NCBI GenBank assembly: GCA_023138835.1
Contig: JAGLOP010000012.1
Coordinates: 1 to 64,000 of the forward strand
From: Arcobacteraceae bacterium
Lineage (GTDB): Bacteria > Campylobacterota > Campylobacteria > Campylobacterales > Arcobacteraceae
Length of the DNA stretch: 64,000 nucleotides
Direction: 5' to 3'
In this document: positions 1 to 11,054 of the stretch, piece after piece
How the letters are laid out: each line of letters begins with the position of its first letter
How positions within the stretch are numbered: the first letter of the stretch is position 1
Translations under genes and position numbers: made by a program
The notes under the pieces: model-generated
Seen by the model: only the letters and a program-made list of their open reading frames with translations
Told to the model about the DNA's origin: nothing
Databases searched by the model: none

Positions 1-159
1 GGCTTAAATTTTGGAATTCTTTTTTTTATACTCTTTTTACATATAAAGGATACAATTACTCTACTTTCTTATAATTTAAAAGTTAATTTTAGTTCTTAAA
101 GATATATTTAAGATAATAATAATAAACTTCATCTAATTTAAAACAAGGAAATATTTATT

Positions 160-888
160 ATGTACAATAGAGACTATTTATCTCATAACAATACTCAAGG
201 CGAAAAGTATTCACAAGATGAAGCATATGCTTCATCTTCGCACGTAGGAACCAGAGCTGATTTAATGACTTTTTTAAAGTCAACTTATCAACTTTTTGCT
301 AGTTCTCTTTTAGCTGCAACTGCTGGTGCATATATAGGACTAGATATGGTTAGCACCATTACAAGTTGGTACTGGGGATTAGTAATACTTGAGTTTGTAT
401 TTTTATTTGGGCTTTATGCCGTAAAAGATAAGCCGGGAATTAATTTGGCTGTTTTGTTTGGATTTACTTTCTTAAGCGGACTTACAATTACTCCTTTATT
501 AAGTAGTGTTTTTAATATGCCGGGTGGTGCATCTATTGTGGCTCAGGCATTTTTAATGACTTCAGTTGCTTTTGGCGGTATTTCAATGTTCGCTATGACT
601 ACTAAAAGAGATTTTAGTGGTATGGGTAAAATGTTGTTTATTGCTCTTATCATTTTAATAGTAGGTTCTGTAAGTAATATCTTTATAGGTTCATCTATAC
701 TTCAACTTGGTATTGCAATGGTTGGTGCTTTAGTATTTAGTGCATTCATACTATACGATACACAACAAATTATCAAAGGTGGATTCAGTACTCCAATTGA
801 AGCTGCAATTGCTTTATATATTGACTTCTTAAACTTATTTATCTCATTACTTCAAATCTTAGCTGCATTTAATAGTAGTGATGACTAA
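160..888 (+). CDS. Bax inhibitor-1/YccA family membrane protein
   Basis: ORF; seven hydrophobic segments and BI-1-like pattern (ALVFSAFILYDTQQII). Confidence 0.85.
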   Translation: MYNRDYLSHNNTQGEKYSQDEAYASSSHVGTRADLMTFLKSTYQLFASSLLAATAGAYIGLDMVSTITSWYWGLVILEFVFLFGLYAVKDKPGINLAVLFGFTFLSGLTITPLLSSVFNMPGGASIVAQAFLMTSVAFGGISMFAMTTKRDFSGMGKMLFIALIILIVGSVSNIFIGSSILQLGIAMVGALVFSAFILYDTQQIIKGGFSTPIEAAIALYIDFLNLFISLLQILAAFNSSDD

Positions 889-1285
889 ACCAAATCTACG
901 ACTACTTGATGCCAATCTAAATAGACTTAGAGAAGGCATCAGAGTTGTAGAAGATATATTTCGATATATCTATAATGACAAACAAACCGCTTCAAAACTT
1001 AAAAGTTTGCGACATTTATCAAGACTGAAAAACTATACTGAGTTACTTAATAGCAGGGATATAAAAAATGATGTCCTTAAAAAATCAACTTTTAGTGAAC
1101 AATCAAGGGATGATTTGTCATCTATATTAATAGCTAATTTTAAAAGAGCTCAGGAAAGCAGCAGAGTACTTGAAGAGTTTACAAAGTTAATTTCAATTGA
1201 AGATAGTGAAAATTTTAAATATATAAGGTATGAACTTTATGATTTAGAAAAAGCTTTAATAAATATAACTTCAAACTCTAAATAA
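878..1285 (+). CDS. Stand-alone ThiE N-terminal-domain-like protein
   Basis: RLLDANLNRLREGIRVVEDIFRY motif resembles the N-terminal extension of cyanobacterial-type ThiE; no TIM-barrel part. Confidence 0.6.
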   Translation: MMTKPNLRLLDANLNRLREGIRVVEDIFRYIYNDKQTASKLKSLRHLSRLKNYTELLNSRDIKNDVLKKSTFSEQSRDDLSSILIANFKRAQESSRVLEEFTKLISIEDSENFKYIRYELYDLEKALINITSNSK

Positions 1286-1947
1286 TTTAAATCATATTCT
1301 TTATATAGTTGCTTTGCTTCTTTATATGATAATATAGATTTACCACTTACTCCTGAGTTTTTAATATAATTAAACATCTCTTTTTTATTAGAAAATTCTA
1401 AATTATAATTAAATACTTCAAAATCACAAACTAAATATTCACTAAAACTTTTCTTTATAGTTTCCAGATTTAATATTGGTGAGTTTTGTTTAGTAATATC
1501 TTGAATTGATTTAAAAGTATTTGATGTAAATAATACTACATTAATCTCTTTTGTTACAGATATCAGTCTTTGAATTAATTTATCAATATCTTTTGACCAT
1601 TGAAGTGCTGATGAAGATAATACAATATCATATCTGTCATTTTTAATCTCATCATAAAAATCATCACTGTCAAAATCTTGACAACAAACTTCTAGGTTAG
1701 TTGCTTTTGGATGAATTTTACACATATCTTTTGAGCCGTCTATTGCTTTATAAAAATCAAATTCCCAATCAATATATTTAAAAACCTGCCCTGAACCACA
1801 ACCAAGTTCTAAAATTTTTTTTGGCTTTCCAACTATATCACGCACTAATGCTTTTGAAACAATTTGTTGAATTATATTATTGTTTCCATACTCTTGAGCA
1901 TATTTTGAAAATTGATTTTGAATAGAATTTGTAGACATAAAGTTCAT
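1237..1947 (-). CDS. SAM-dependent methyltransferase, BioC-like
   Basis: ILELGCGSGQVFKYI motif I; LSSSALQW typical of BioC. Confidence 0.65.
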   Translation of the reverse strand: MNFMSTNSIQNQFSKYAQEYGNNNIIQQIVSKALVRDIVGKPKKILELGCGSGQVFKYIDWEFDFYKAIDGSKDMCKIHPKATNLEVCCQDFDSDDFYDEIKNDRYDIVLSSSALQWSKDIDKLIQRLISVTKEINVVLFTSNTFKSIQDITKQNSPILNLETIKKSFSEYLVCDFEVFNYNLEFSNKKEMFNYIKNSGVSGKSILSYKEAKQLYKEYDLNYLEFEVIFIKAFSKS

Positions 1948-2010
1948 TTTATCTTTATATTAGTAAAAATTAGATAAAATTCAAGCCATTTAGAATAATA
2001 GGAAAATAAT

Positions 2011-2346
2011 ATGACATCAACTTTATTAATAGTTCAATTTGTTTTAGCAATTTTAATTACAATTGTAATATTGCTTCAAAAGAGTTCAAGTATGGGATTA
2101 GGAGCTTACAGTGGAAGCAATGATTCAATGTTTGGGGCAAAAGGACCTGCTAATTTTTTAACTAAATTAACATTTATATTAGGTGTTGTACTTGTAATAA
2201 ATACAATCACTTTGGGATGGTTTTACAATCAAGAAAAGCAAAAAAGTGCGGTAGATAATGTAGAGATAAATACTCTTATACCACAGACTCCAGCATCTAT
2301 TTTACCAAAAGCTTCTTCTGCTCCCCAAGCACCGACTACAAAATAA
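2011..2346 (+). CDS. secG: Preprotein translocase subunit SecG
   Basis: ILLQKSSSMGLGAYSGSNDSMFGAKGPANFLTKLT signature. Confidence 0.92.
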   Translation: MTSTLLIVQFVLAILITIVILLQKSSSMGLGAYSGSNDSMFGAKGPANFLTKLTFILGVVLVINTITLGWFYNQEKQKSAVDNVEINTLIPQTPASILPKASSAPQAPTTK

Positions 2347-2361
2347 TATTTAACTTTTAAT

Positions 2362-3324
2362 ATGAGATACCTACTTTTTTTAGTTATCTCATATTCATAT
2401 ATATTTGCAAATGCACATATATTTGTATATCATAGATTTGGTGATAACAATCATCAAAGTACAAATACTACAATCAAAGAATTAGAAAAAGAATTTGAAT
2501 ACTTTAAACAAAATAACTATACAGTCGTTCCTCTAAAAGATATTATACAAAAAATAAACAATAAAGAAGAAGTTCCAGAGAAATGGATAGCTCTTACAAT
2601 AGATGATGCTTATAAAAGCTTTTATACCTACGGCTTAGAGGTCTTTAAAAAATACAATTATCCTTTTACTTTATATGTATATGTTGAAGCAACGAATAAA
2701 AAATATGGTGACTTTATGACATGGGAAGAACTGAAAGTTGCATCAAAATATGGTTCGATTGGTCTCCACTCATACGGTCACCCTCACCTTACTCATTTAA
2801 CAAATGAAGAAATTTATCAAGACACAAAAAAAGCTCTTGATATTTTTACAAAAAAGATGGGTTATTCCCCTACAACTTATGCCTATCCTTATGGAGAATA
2901 TAATGAAAGAGTTCAAACTCAATTAAAGAAATTCAATTTTAATGCAATTTTAAACCAAAGTACCGGCTCTATTACAAAAGATACCGATACTCAAGATATA
3001 CATAGATTGGCACTTGTAGGTGTTGTAAATATTGAACAAAAATTACGATATAAAACTTTTGATGTTCAATGGATAGCCCCATTTGAATTCCCAAAAGATG
3101 GTATTTTAAAACAAATCAAAGCAAAAGTAGATCCAAAATACAAAAAACTAAAACTTTATATTACGGGTGAGGGATGGAGAGATATAAAAGTAAATAATGG
3201 TATAATCGACATAAAATTAAATATCTATCTGAAAAAAGCACGAACTAGGGTTATGCTTGGTTCAAATGTATTTAATATCTCAAATAATATAATTATAAAA
3301 CAAAGGAAAACTAATGGTAAATGA
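2362..3324 (+). CDS. Polysaccharide deacetylase family protein
   Basis: Signal peptide; [11 protein letters not shown] and [10 protein letters not shown] NodB-domain motifs. Confidence 0.88.
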   Translation: MRYLLFLVISYSYIFANAHIFVYHRFGDNNHQSTNTTIKELEKEFEYFKQNNYTVVPLKDIIQKINNKEEVPEKWIALTIDDAYKSFYTYGLEVFKKYNYPFTLYVYVEATNKKYGDFMTWEELKVASKYGSIGLHSYGHPHLTHLTNEEIYQDTKKALDIFTKKMGYSPTTYAYPYGEYNERVQTQLKKFNFNAILNQSTGSITKDTDTQDIHRLALVGVVNIEQKLRYKTFDVQWIAPFEFPKDGILKQIKAKVDPKYKKLKLYITGEGWRDIKVNNGIIDIKLNIYLKKARTRVMLGSNVFNISNNIIIKQRKTNGK

Positions 3325-3871
3325 AATTTATGCTCAGACAAAAGAATCAATGGATAAGTCTTTAGAGGCTTTAAAAAGAGACTATGGAACACTTAGAACA
3401 GGTAAAGTAAACCCTGCTATTTTAGATAATATCACAATTGATTATTATGGAACACAAACAGCACTTTCACAAGTAGCAACTATTCTTTCTCCAGATGCAA
3501 CAACAATCAATATCTCTCCTTGGGAAAAGAACCTTGTAAAAGATATTGAACAAGCAATTGCCGCTGCTAATATTGGCGTTAATCCAAATAACAATGGAGA
3601 ATCTGTGCAACTATTCTTTCCACCTATGACAGTTGATCAAAGAAAAGAGAGTGCTAAAGGTGCTAAAGGTATGACTGACAATGCAAAAGTTGCTATTAGA
3701 AATATTAGAAAAAGTGCAAATGACAAAATCAAAAAACTTAACAAAGATAAAGAGATAAATGATGATGAAAGTAAAACTGCACAAGATGAAATTCAAAAAA
3801 TTACAGATTCATATGGGCTAAAAGCTGACGATACTTTTAAAGCAAAAGAAGCTGAGATATTAAAGGTATAA
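3314..3871 (+). CDS. frr: Ribosome recycling factor
   Basis: [29 protein letters not shown] signature. Confidence 0.97.
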   Translation: MVNEIYAQTKESMDKSLEALKRDYGTLRTGKVNPAILDNITIDYYGTQTALSQVATILSPDATTINISPWEKNLVKDIEQAIAAANIGVNPNNNGESVQLFFPPMTVDQRKESAKGAKGMTDNAKVAIRNIRKSANDKIKKLNKDKEINDDESKTAQDEIQKITDSYGLKADDTFKAKEAEILKV

Positions 3872-3875
3872 TTCA

Positions 3876-4505
3876 ATGATGAAACAAAGTGAAATTAACA
3901 ATGTAGAACAAATTTATAAAGACTCATCTGCTTTGCTTGAAGGGCATTTTAAATTAAGCAGTGGAAATCATTCACAATTTTATTTACAAAGTGCAAAAGT
4001 TTTAGAAGATCCTAAAACTGCAAAGTTATTAGCTGAAGAATTAGCAAAACAAATTAAAGAAAGTGGAATCCAAGTTGATGCAATTTGTTCTCCTGCTTTA
4101 GGTGGTTTAATCGCAGGGTTTGCACTGGCAACTGCACTTGATGTAAGATTTATTTTTGCAGAGAGAGTCGATGGTGTGATGTCAATCAGAAGAGGTTTTG
4201 AAGTACAAGAAGGTGAAAAGTATATAATCTGTGAAGATATTATTACAACTGCAGGAAGTGCTTTAGAAGCAGCAAAACAAGTCGAAAAAGATGGTGGAGA
4301 GATTGTTGCATTTGCAGCACTTGCAAATCGAGGATTTTGTTCAAGAGTTGGTAGCAACAGTGAACAAAAAGAAAATTGTAAGTTGCCAAAAGATATGCCG
4401 CTTTTTGCTTTAGATGATTTTACATTTGAAATGTATGACCCTGATAATTGTCCATTATGTAAAGATGGTTCAATTGCATATAAACCAGGTAGCCGAGGTA
4501 ACTAA
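3876..4505 (+). CDS. pyrE: Orotate phosphoribosyltransferase
   Basis: [16 protein letters not shown] and [20 protein letters not shown] motif. Confidence 0.93.
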   Translation: MMKQSEINNVEQIYKDSSALLEGHFKLSSGNHSQFYLQSAKVLEDPKTAKLLAEELAKQIKESGIQVDAICSPALGGLIAGFALATALDVRFIFAERVDGVMSIRRGFEVQEGEKYIICEDIITTAGSALEAAKQVEKDGGEIVAFAALANRGFCSRVGSNSEQKENCKLPKDMPLFALDDFTFEMYDPDNCPLCKDGSIAYKPGSRGN

Positions 4506-4509
4506 CTAA

Positions 4510-5007
4510 ATGGCTAGATGGAGAGATGTAAAAAAAGGCAATATTAAAGACCCAGAACCCAGAAATAATCAAACTACCCATGAAAATGGAGACTTCAAGA
4601 TAAATGCAACTACTTTCACCCAAATTAAAGCTGTTATTACAGATTTATTTATGATAATAACTCCACTTATGTATATCTCAATATATTTACTTCTTGGAGG
4701 GAGAGAGGAATTTTCCCAAAATATGTTAACAGGCTGGGGTTATATTATAATACCATATTTTATTATTACCGTATTGTTTCTCGCAATAAAAGGGCAAACA
4801 CCGGGTCTAAAAGCGTATGAAATTAAACTTGTCAATACAAAAGACCATGGTGATATTAAAATATTTCAAGTTATCGTACGACAATTAGTATCTATATTTA
4901 CCACAATGAGTATTATTGGATTATTGTTGCCATTTTTCAGAAAAGACCACAGAACAATTCATGATATGCTTGCTTCAACAACTATTATTAAATTTCCAAA
5001 TAAATAG
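4510..5007 (+). CDS. RDD family membrane protein
   Basis: RDD-like topology, GQTPGLKAYEIKLV. Confidence 0.75.
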   Translation: MARWRDVKKGNIKDPEPRNNQTTHENGDFKINATTFTQIKAVITDLFMIITPLMYISIYLLLGGREEFSQNMLTGWGYIIIPYFIITVLFLAIKGQTPGLKAYEIKLVNTKDHGDIKIFQVIVRQLVSIFTTMSIIGLLLPFFRKDHRTIHDMLASTTIIKFPNK

Positions 5008-5024
5008 CTAATATACAACCATAA

Positions 5025-6101
5025 ATGCTATTTTTTAAATTAAGCGCATTTTATTTTTTTTATTTTGCTGCTGTCGGTGTATATGTAATATTCTTACCCA
5101 AAGTTTTACATGATATTGGATATTTGGCATCTGAGATTGGAATAGTTTTTGCCATTGCTCCACTTATGAGATTTGCAACTCCTTTTTTATTTTTAAAGCA
5201 TGTTAAATTAGACCAAAAACTTTTTAAGATTATATTATTATTTTCTGTTATTTCATCTGCATCTTTTTATATTACAATCACTGATTTTTATGCTTTTATG
5301 ATAAACAATGCTATTTTAGGGGTATGTCTTAGTGTACTTTTACCATATATAGAGATAATTGCATTAAAAGAATTAGGAAAGCAAAGGTATGGAAAGTCAA
5401 GACTTTTCGGCTCTATAGGATTTATGCTTATTGGATTAATTCTTGCAAAATTCTTAACAGTCCCGCAGATTGCACTTAATTATTATTTAGCAGCTACAAT
5501 CTTCACTGTAATCTTTTCATACTCTCTTTTGAAATATGATACAACTACTCATGATAACTTAAAAGAAGACAATAGTTTTTCTATTTTTAAATACTGGCCA
5601 TTCTGGTTAAGTTTATTTTTAATGCAAGTCAGTTTTGGTGGATTTTATAACTTCTTTACCATATATGAAACAGCACATGGAATTAGTTTAGAAACTACCA
5701 GTTATTTATGGGCATTTGGTGTTATATGTGAAATAGTTATGCTTTATTCTCAAGGTATTATTTTACAAAAAAATTTAATCAATATTATTAAATTCTCAAT
5801 ATTTGTCACGGCTATTAGATGGCTGCTATTATTCACATTTCCCGATAGTTTAACTATTGCTTTTATTTCACAGGGTATTCATGCTTTTAGTTTTGGTTTA
5901 TATCATAGTGCTGTGATAATTTATCTTTACTCTTTATATAAAAATAAACAGATAGCTCAACAATTTATGTTTGGTATTGCTTATGGTTTAGGAGGATTTA
6001 TCGGTGCGCTGATTGCCGGATGGACGTATGGAGAGTATCTCTTCCTTTATTCTGCTTTAATTACACTATTAGCATTACTTAGTTTATATAAATTAAAATA
6101 G
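5025..6101 (+). CDS. MFS transporter (3-phenylpropionate/LacY-like)
   Basis: About 12 TM segments; KSRLFGSIGFMLIG loop typical of MFS_1-like. Confidence 0.75.
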   Translation: MLFFKLSAFYFFYFAAVGVYVIFLPKVLHDIGYLASEIGIVFAIAPLMRFATPFLFLKHVKLDQKLFKIILLFSVISSASFYITITDFYAFMINNAILGVCLSVLLPYIEIIALKELGKQRYGKSRLFGSIGFMLIGLILAKFLTVPQIALNYYLAATIFTVIFSYSLLKYDTTTHDNLKEDNSFSIFKYWPFWLSLFLMQVSFGGFYNFFTIYETAHGISLETTSYLWAFGVICEIVMLYSQGIILQKNLINIIKFSIFVTAIRWLLLFTFPDSLTIAFISQGIHAFSFGLYHSAVIIYLYSLYKNKQIAQQFMFGIAYGLGGFIGALIAGWTYGEYLFLYSALITLLALLSLYKLK

Positions 6102-6104
6102 ATA

Positions 6105-7361
6105 CTACTTTTTAGTTTTTAATTGCTCTTCTCTATGCGCTATCACATCTTTAAGATCTGCAATTATTTTGGTTTGTTTTGTTAACATTTCATTTATTCG
6201 CTCAATCTCTTTTCCTTTAGACATAATTTCTAATTGTAATGTAGTTATTGTATTCCTATATTCAGAAGACAAACTCTTGTTTTTTTTATTTTCGTCTGCT
6301 AAAGTCACTAATTTCTTTTGTGATTCTTGAAACATTTTTTGGTTTTTATCTTTTTCATATTTTAATTCATTTTCATAATGTGAAATCTGACTTTTTGCTT
6401 TTACCATTCTTTGTTTTTCCAAAGATAAAGAATCTCTCATTAATGATATATTTGAATAATCTGTAGATTTTAATTGTTGCTCAAGTTCCTTAATAGTATT
6501 TTGTAAATCCTGCTCTTTTTTTCGCTGCTCTTGAATACTGCTAATAACTTTTTGATGAAATTGCCTCTTTTTATTCTCTTCCTCTGTAATCAAAAATCTT
6601 ACTGCCATATATTCAATTACATTTTCTCCAGATTCGTCAAATACAGGAAATATATGTGCATTTACAACATAAGAGCTTCCATCTTTTGCTTGATTCTTTA
6701 TTTTTCCACGCCAAATATTTTTAGATCTTAAAGTATCCCATAAATCATCAAAAACTGATCTCGCAACTTCTGGATGCTTTACAATTCTTTGATTGGCTCC
6801 TATAAGTTCTTCCCTGCTATACCCTGAAACTTCACAAAATATATCATTTGCAAATATTATATTTCCATTTATATCTGTTCTTGATACAATAGCTACTTTA
6901 TTAATAATATCCAAATATCGTTCATTTTCTTTATGTGTATTTTTAATAATCATATCTTGATATTTTTGATGACAAATATCTTGAATTTGCAGCATTAATT
7001 CTTTAATTTGTAATGGCTTAACTGCATAATGTATTACATTTAATTTAATAGCCTCAAGAAAATGATGTGCTTCTACATGTGCACTGGTGATAACAAATGA
7101 TAAATGATAATCAAGCTTTCTTATATATGAAAGCATCTCTAATCCATTCATCTTTGGCATATTTATATCAGTTATAACCACATCAATCACAATACCGTCA
7201 GCTATTAGTTGTTTATATAAATCAAGCCCTTCTTGTCCGTTGGATGCAACAAAAACATCTTTAAAAAGTTTTTCAAATACATTTAATGTGGAGTTTTGTA
7301 TAACTTCATCATCTTCAACATATAAAATATTTATCTTTTTTAGTAAATCTTGATCAATCAT
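6105..7361 (-). CDS. Response regulator (REC) - PAS - coiled coil protein
   Basis: NILYVEDDE...DVVITDINMPKMNGLEML...YAVKPL receiver; PAS (GYSREELIGANQRIVKHPEV); long C-terminal coiled coil. Confidence 0.85.
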   Translation of the reverse strand: MIDQDLLKKINILYVEDDEVIQNSTLNVFEKLFKDVFVASNGQEGLDLYKQLIADGIVIDVVITDINMPKMNGLEMLSYIRKLDYHLSFVITSAHVEAHHFLEAIKLNVIHYAVKPLQIKELMLQIQDICHQKYQDMIIKNTHKENERYLDIINKVAIVSRTDINGNIIFANDIFCEVSGYSREELIGANQRIVKHPEVARSVFDDLWDTLRSKNIWRGKIKNQAKDGSSYVVNAHIFPVFDESGENVIEYMAVRFLITEEENKKRQFHQKVISSIQEQRKKEQDLQNTIKELEQQLKSTDYSNISLMRDSLSLEKQRMVKAKSQISHYENELKYEKDKNQKMFQESQKKLVTLADENKKNKSLSSEYRNTITTLQLEIMSKGKEIERINEMLTKQTKIIADLKDVIAHREEQLKTKK

Positions 7362-8464
7362 AAGATTGATTGTATCTTATTATTTATTATTTTGCAAGTT
7401 TTAATAAGCTTATCTCGCTCTATATCTAGCTTTAATATCAACCGTAACATGGCTTTAGAAACAGTTGGTTGTCTAATTGCACCTAATAATAATTTATTAT
7501 TAATCAACTCTTTTTGTATTTGCATCACTTTTTTATTGTTATTTATTATAATTGGAACAATTAAACTTTGTGTATTTATATTAAGTAAACTTTGTATTAA
7601 CTGCTGATACTGTTGAATCTTATTTTTTATTTGTTTTTTATGTTTACTAATATATTTCAAACCACAATATGCCAAAGATATATCAAAATGAGATGGTGCT
7701 GTACTATATATAATTGGCTTTGCACGATTTTCTAAATATGATACAATATGCTTTGAAGCTAAAATATATGCTCCATAGCTGCCATAGGCTTTTCCTAAAG
7801 TTCCCATTTTGATATGATTTGATTTTGGCTTAATATTCCAATAATCAAACCAACCTGATAAATTTTTTCCAATTACTCCAGAACTATGTGCTTCATCAAC
7901 TATTAAAATTGCATTATGTTTATTGGCAATTTTTACAAACTGCTTCGGCGCAATATCACCGCCCATAGAATAAACACCCTCAATAGCGATTAAAATTCTG
8001 CCATTTACTTTTATTGACTTAATTTTATCTTCTAAATCCAAATAATCATTATGCTTAAAAAATACAACTTCACCTTGTACCAACTTAGCAGCTAATATTC
8101 CACTTGCATGATAATCTTCATCTATAAATAAAATATCACCTTTTCGCACCATTGACTCTATTAAAGCAATATTTGCTAAAAATCCACTTCCTACTACAAT
8201 ACCGGCCTCAAATTTATTTAATTTACATAATTTATCTTCAAATTTTTTATGAATTTTACTGTAACCGTTTACAATTATTGATGCTTTTGAAGAGTTTGAT
8301 TTTTCTTTCTTAACTGCTTTATATGCTTTTTTTAATATCTTTTTATTTGAAGCTAATCCCAAATAATCATTAGATGCCAAATCTATTAAATCATCTTTAT
8401 ATAAGTTTCTTTTACGAAATCTATTAACCTTTTTTAAAGCTTTTAATTCTTTTTCATAAAACAT
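7358..8464 (-). CDS. 8-amino-7-oxononanoate synthase-like aminotransferase
   Basis: DEAHSSGVIG and MGTLGKAYGSYGAYI PLP motifs of the BioF family. Confidence 0.8.
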   Translation of the reverse strand: MFYEKELKALKKVNRFRKRNLYKDDLIDLASNDYLGLASNKKILKKAYKAVKKEKSNSSKASIIVNGYSKIHKKFEDKLCKLNKFEAGIVVGSGFLANIALIESMVRKGDILFIDEDYHASGILAAKLVQGEVVFFKHNDYLDLEDKIKSIKVNGRILIAIEGVYSMGGDIAPKQFVKIANKHNAILIVDEAHSSGVIGKNLSGWFDYWNIKPKSNHIKMGTLGKAYGSYGAYILASKHIVSYLENRAKPIIYSTAPSHFDISLAYCGLKYISKHKKQIKNKIQQYQQLIQSLLNINTQSLIVPIIINNNKKVMQIQKELINNKLLLGAIRQPTVSKAMLRLILKLDIERDKLIKTCKIINNKIQSIL

Positions 8465-8482
8465 ATTTACTCCGCATAATAT

Positions 8483-8812
8483 TTATAAAGTGATATTTTC
8501 CAAATACTCTAACTCTTCTCCCGCAAAAATAATAGCATCAACACAATATGTAACATCAAGATTTTTAACTTTTAAATAATATTCAATACTTCGTAAAAGT
8601 TTATGTAGTTTATTTGGCGTTATATTGTAAACTGCTTCAAAACTATCTCCACTTTTCACCTCTACAAAGTGATAAACTTCATCTTTTGATGCTATGATAT
8701 CTATCTCTCCTAGTTTTTTAGCATAAAAATTTCTATCAATTATAGAGTAACCACTTGAAGATAAAAACTCTACGGCTTTATCTTCAAAATAATCTCCTTT
8801 TGATCTACTCAT
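8483..8812 (-). CDS. YraN/UPF0102 family endonuclease-like protein
   Basis: KLGEIDIIASKDEVYHFVEVKSG motif. Confidence 0.88.
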   Translation of the reverse strand: MSRSKGDYFEDKAVEFLSSSGYSIIDRNFYAKKLGEIDIIASKDEVYHFVEVKSGDSFEAVYNITPNKLHKLLRSIEYYLKVKNLDVTYCVDAIIFAGEELEYLENITL

Positions 8813-8815
8813 TTA

Positions 8816-10894
8816 TTAAGCAGGCAAAACTTCTACTTCAACTGATTTAAATAAAGCAGTCTTAGTATTTACATCACTCTCATCTCCAAATAAATAATTT
8901 ATATGTGATTTACTATGATGAAATGATACAAATAAAGTACCTTTTTTTATAGTTTTAGAATATTTAGTTGGTAATGCAATAGTTTCTCCATTCTTTGAAA
9001 CTAATTTTATATATTCACAACTCCCTAGTTCTTCTTTATCTTCAAGACTTACTAAAACTACATCATTTGGATATCTGCTCATAAGTTTTTCACTTTGTCC
9101 AGATTGTGCTGCATTGTTATATTGAACTAAAACTCGTCCCGTAGTTAAATAAAAATTATTAGTAGCTTTTGTTTCTCTTAATTCTTTAATTTGTCCTCTT
9201 AAAGTATAAGGGTTATATTTAAAATATCCAAGGCCGTCGTCTGTTCTAAAAGTTTCAGTATGTAAAATAGGAGTATCCACACGAGCTACCGGCCACTGCA
9301 TCCCTTTACTTCTATGCTTTACAAGTTTTTGATAACTTGCTCCTCCGTATCTATATGGAAGCCCTTCTCTTGTGATATTCCAAACATCTTCACTTGTAGC
9401 ATATAAAAACTCGCCGTTAATTTTATTTTCAATGTCTCTTATAACTTCCCAATCATCAGGTAAATCATTTTCAACCAAAGGTTGTGACAGATGCATTCTT
9501 CTCATTGCATTTACATAAACACCTGTTTTTTCATAAGCTGATTTTACACCAAAAACTATATCAGATTTTTTTGCAATTTCGGTCATAAAAAGTTCTTGAG
9601 TTATCAATACTTCAAGATTTTCCAAAGCTTTATTTATCTTATTTTGGTTTGCATGAATATGTGCTAAATCTTCTCCCATTACGAATAAGGCTTTTAATTT
9701 ATTATCAAGCATAGCATCAATCATATCTGGTGTTTTAAGACCTATTTCTTTTGGCGTTTGATAATCAGGATTAAAATATGGTAAACAACCAACATCACAA
9801 GCACCTTGAACATTATTTTGACCTCTTAAAGGCATAAGCCCGGCACCCTCTTTACCAATATTCCCAGTCATCAAAGCAAGATTTACTATCGCCATAACAG
9901 CATAACTGCCATCTACATGTTCAGAGATACCCAGTCCCCAAAAAATCATAGATTTTGAAGTCGCATATTCTCTTGCAATTTTTGGTATTTGCTCGGCTAA
10001 AACTTCATATCCGGCTATACTTTTAAAATATTCGGGATTTGCAGTAACATCTTCTAAAATACTTTGTTTATATTCTTCAAACTCTTTACAACGAGTATCT
10101 ATAAATTCTTTATCATAAAGTTCTTCTTTTAAAATTACATATGCCAACGAATTCAAAAATAATAAGTTTGCTTCATAAGGTAACACCACTTTATCAGTTG
10201 CAAACTTACCAAGCTGAATATCTCTTACATCACAAACTACAAGTTTAGATGTTTTTTTACGACTAGCCTCTATCATTCTGTTTGCAACTATTGGATGAGC
10301 TTCAGTTGTATTTGAGCCGATTACCAACATAAATTCTGTTTTATAAATATCATCATAAGGATTAGTAGCAGCACCTTCACCTATTGTAGCTTTCATACCA
10401 TTTAAACTAGGAGCATGACAAACTCTGGCACAGTTATCTACATTTGGAGATTCCATAGTTTCCCGTACAAACTTTTGAAACAAGAATCCACTTTCACAGC
10501 TAGTCCTAGCACCTCCTGTTGCTCCAAAAGATTTACCGCCAAAGTTATATTTAACTTCTGATAATTTCCAAGCACTCAAACTTGTTGCAAATTCATAACT
10601 AGCCTCATACCAAGTTTCATCTAAAGATTTTAAAGTATGACTTCTAGCTTTTAATTCTCTAGGCATCGCTTCAAAATTTTTCTCAATAAAACTTTTTTTA
10701 ACTCTTGAATTTCTAATTCGCTCACTAGAATCTACAAAATCAAAACCAACTTTACCTTTTATACACAGTTTACCCTGACTTACATAACCGTCTGCTTGAG
10801 CATAAATCTTTTGAATTTTATTATCTTCTACAACAGCTGTAATATCACAACCAACACCACAATAAGTACATACTGAACTAATTTCATGAATCAT
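8816..10894 (-). CDS. Molybdopterin oxidoreductase, formate dehydrogenase alpha-like (Cys form)
   Basis: CTYCGVGCDI Fe-S motif; NVDNCARVCHAPS aligns with FdhF active site (Sec position is Cys). Confidence 0.85.
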   Translation of the reverse strand: MIHEISSVCTYCGVGCDITAVVEDNKIQKIYAQADGYVSQGKLCIKGKVGFDFVDSSERIRNSRVKKSFIEKNFEAMPRELKARSHTLKSLDETWYEASYEFATSLSAWKLSEVKYNFGGKSFGATGGARTSCESGFLFQKFVRETMESPNVDNCARVCHAPSLNGMKATIGEGAATNPYDDIYKTEFMLVIGSNTTEAHPIVANRMIEASRKKTSKLVVCDVRDIQLGKFATDKVVLPYEANLLFLNSLAYVILKEELYDKEFIDTRCKEFEEYKQSILEDVTANPEYFKSIAGYEVLAEQIPKIAREYATSKSMIFWGLGISEHVDGSYAVMAIVNLALMTGNIGKEGAGLMPLRGQNNVQGACDVGCLPYFNPDYQTPKEIGLKTPDMIDAMLDNKLKALFVMGEDLAHIHANQNKINKALENLEVLITQELFMTEIAKKSDIVFGVKSAYEKTGVYVNAMRRMHLSQPLVENDLPDDWEVIRDIENKINGEFLYATSEDVWNITREGLPYRYGGASYQKLVKHRSKGMQWPVARVDTPILHTETFRTDDGLGYFKYNPYTLRGQIKELRETKATNNFYLTTGRVLVQYNNAAQSGQSEKLMSRYPNDVVLVSLEDKEELGSCEYIKLVSKNGETIALPTKYSKTIKKGTLFVSFHHSKSHINYLFGDESDVNTKTALFKSVEVEVLPA

Positions 10895-11054
10895 ATTTTT
10901 CTCTTTTCTAGGAAACTTTTTTATTTCATAAAAACCGCTATTTGCTAGTTTTATTAAAATTTATATGAGATTATATCTAATTTATTTTAAAAAGTTTTAA
11001 ACTAAACTATCTAATTTTTTTGTTTTGGTTCAAGTCTAAAACTTATCAAGCTTT

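Noticed and set aside
3611-4357. Minus-strand ORFs 3611..3796 and 3980..4357 (and similar antisense ORFs at 16341, 20522, 35445, 36028, 39380, 41343, 42955, 43007, 58864, 60109)
   Set aside because: Lie antisense inside confident genes with low-complexity translations; treated as spurious shadow ORFs.
7350-7607. + strand ORF 7350..7607 with hydrophobic translation
   Set aside because: Antisense to the BioF-like gene; hydrophobicity is a by-product of AT-rich antisense sequence.
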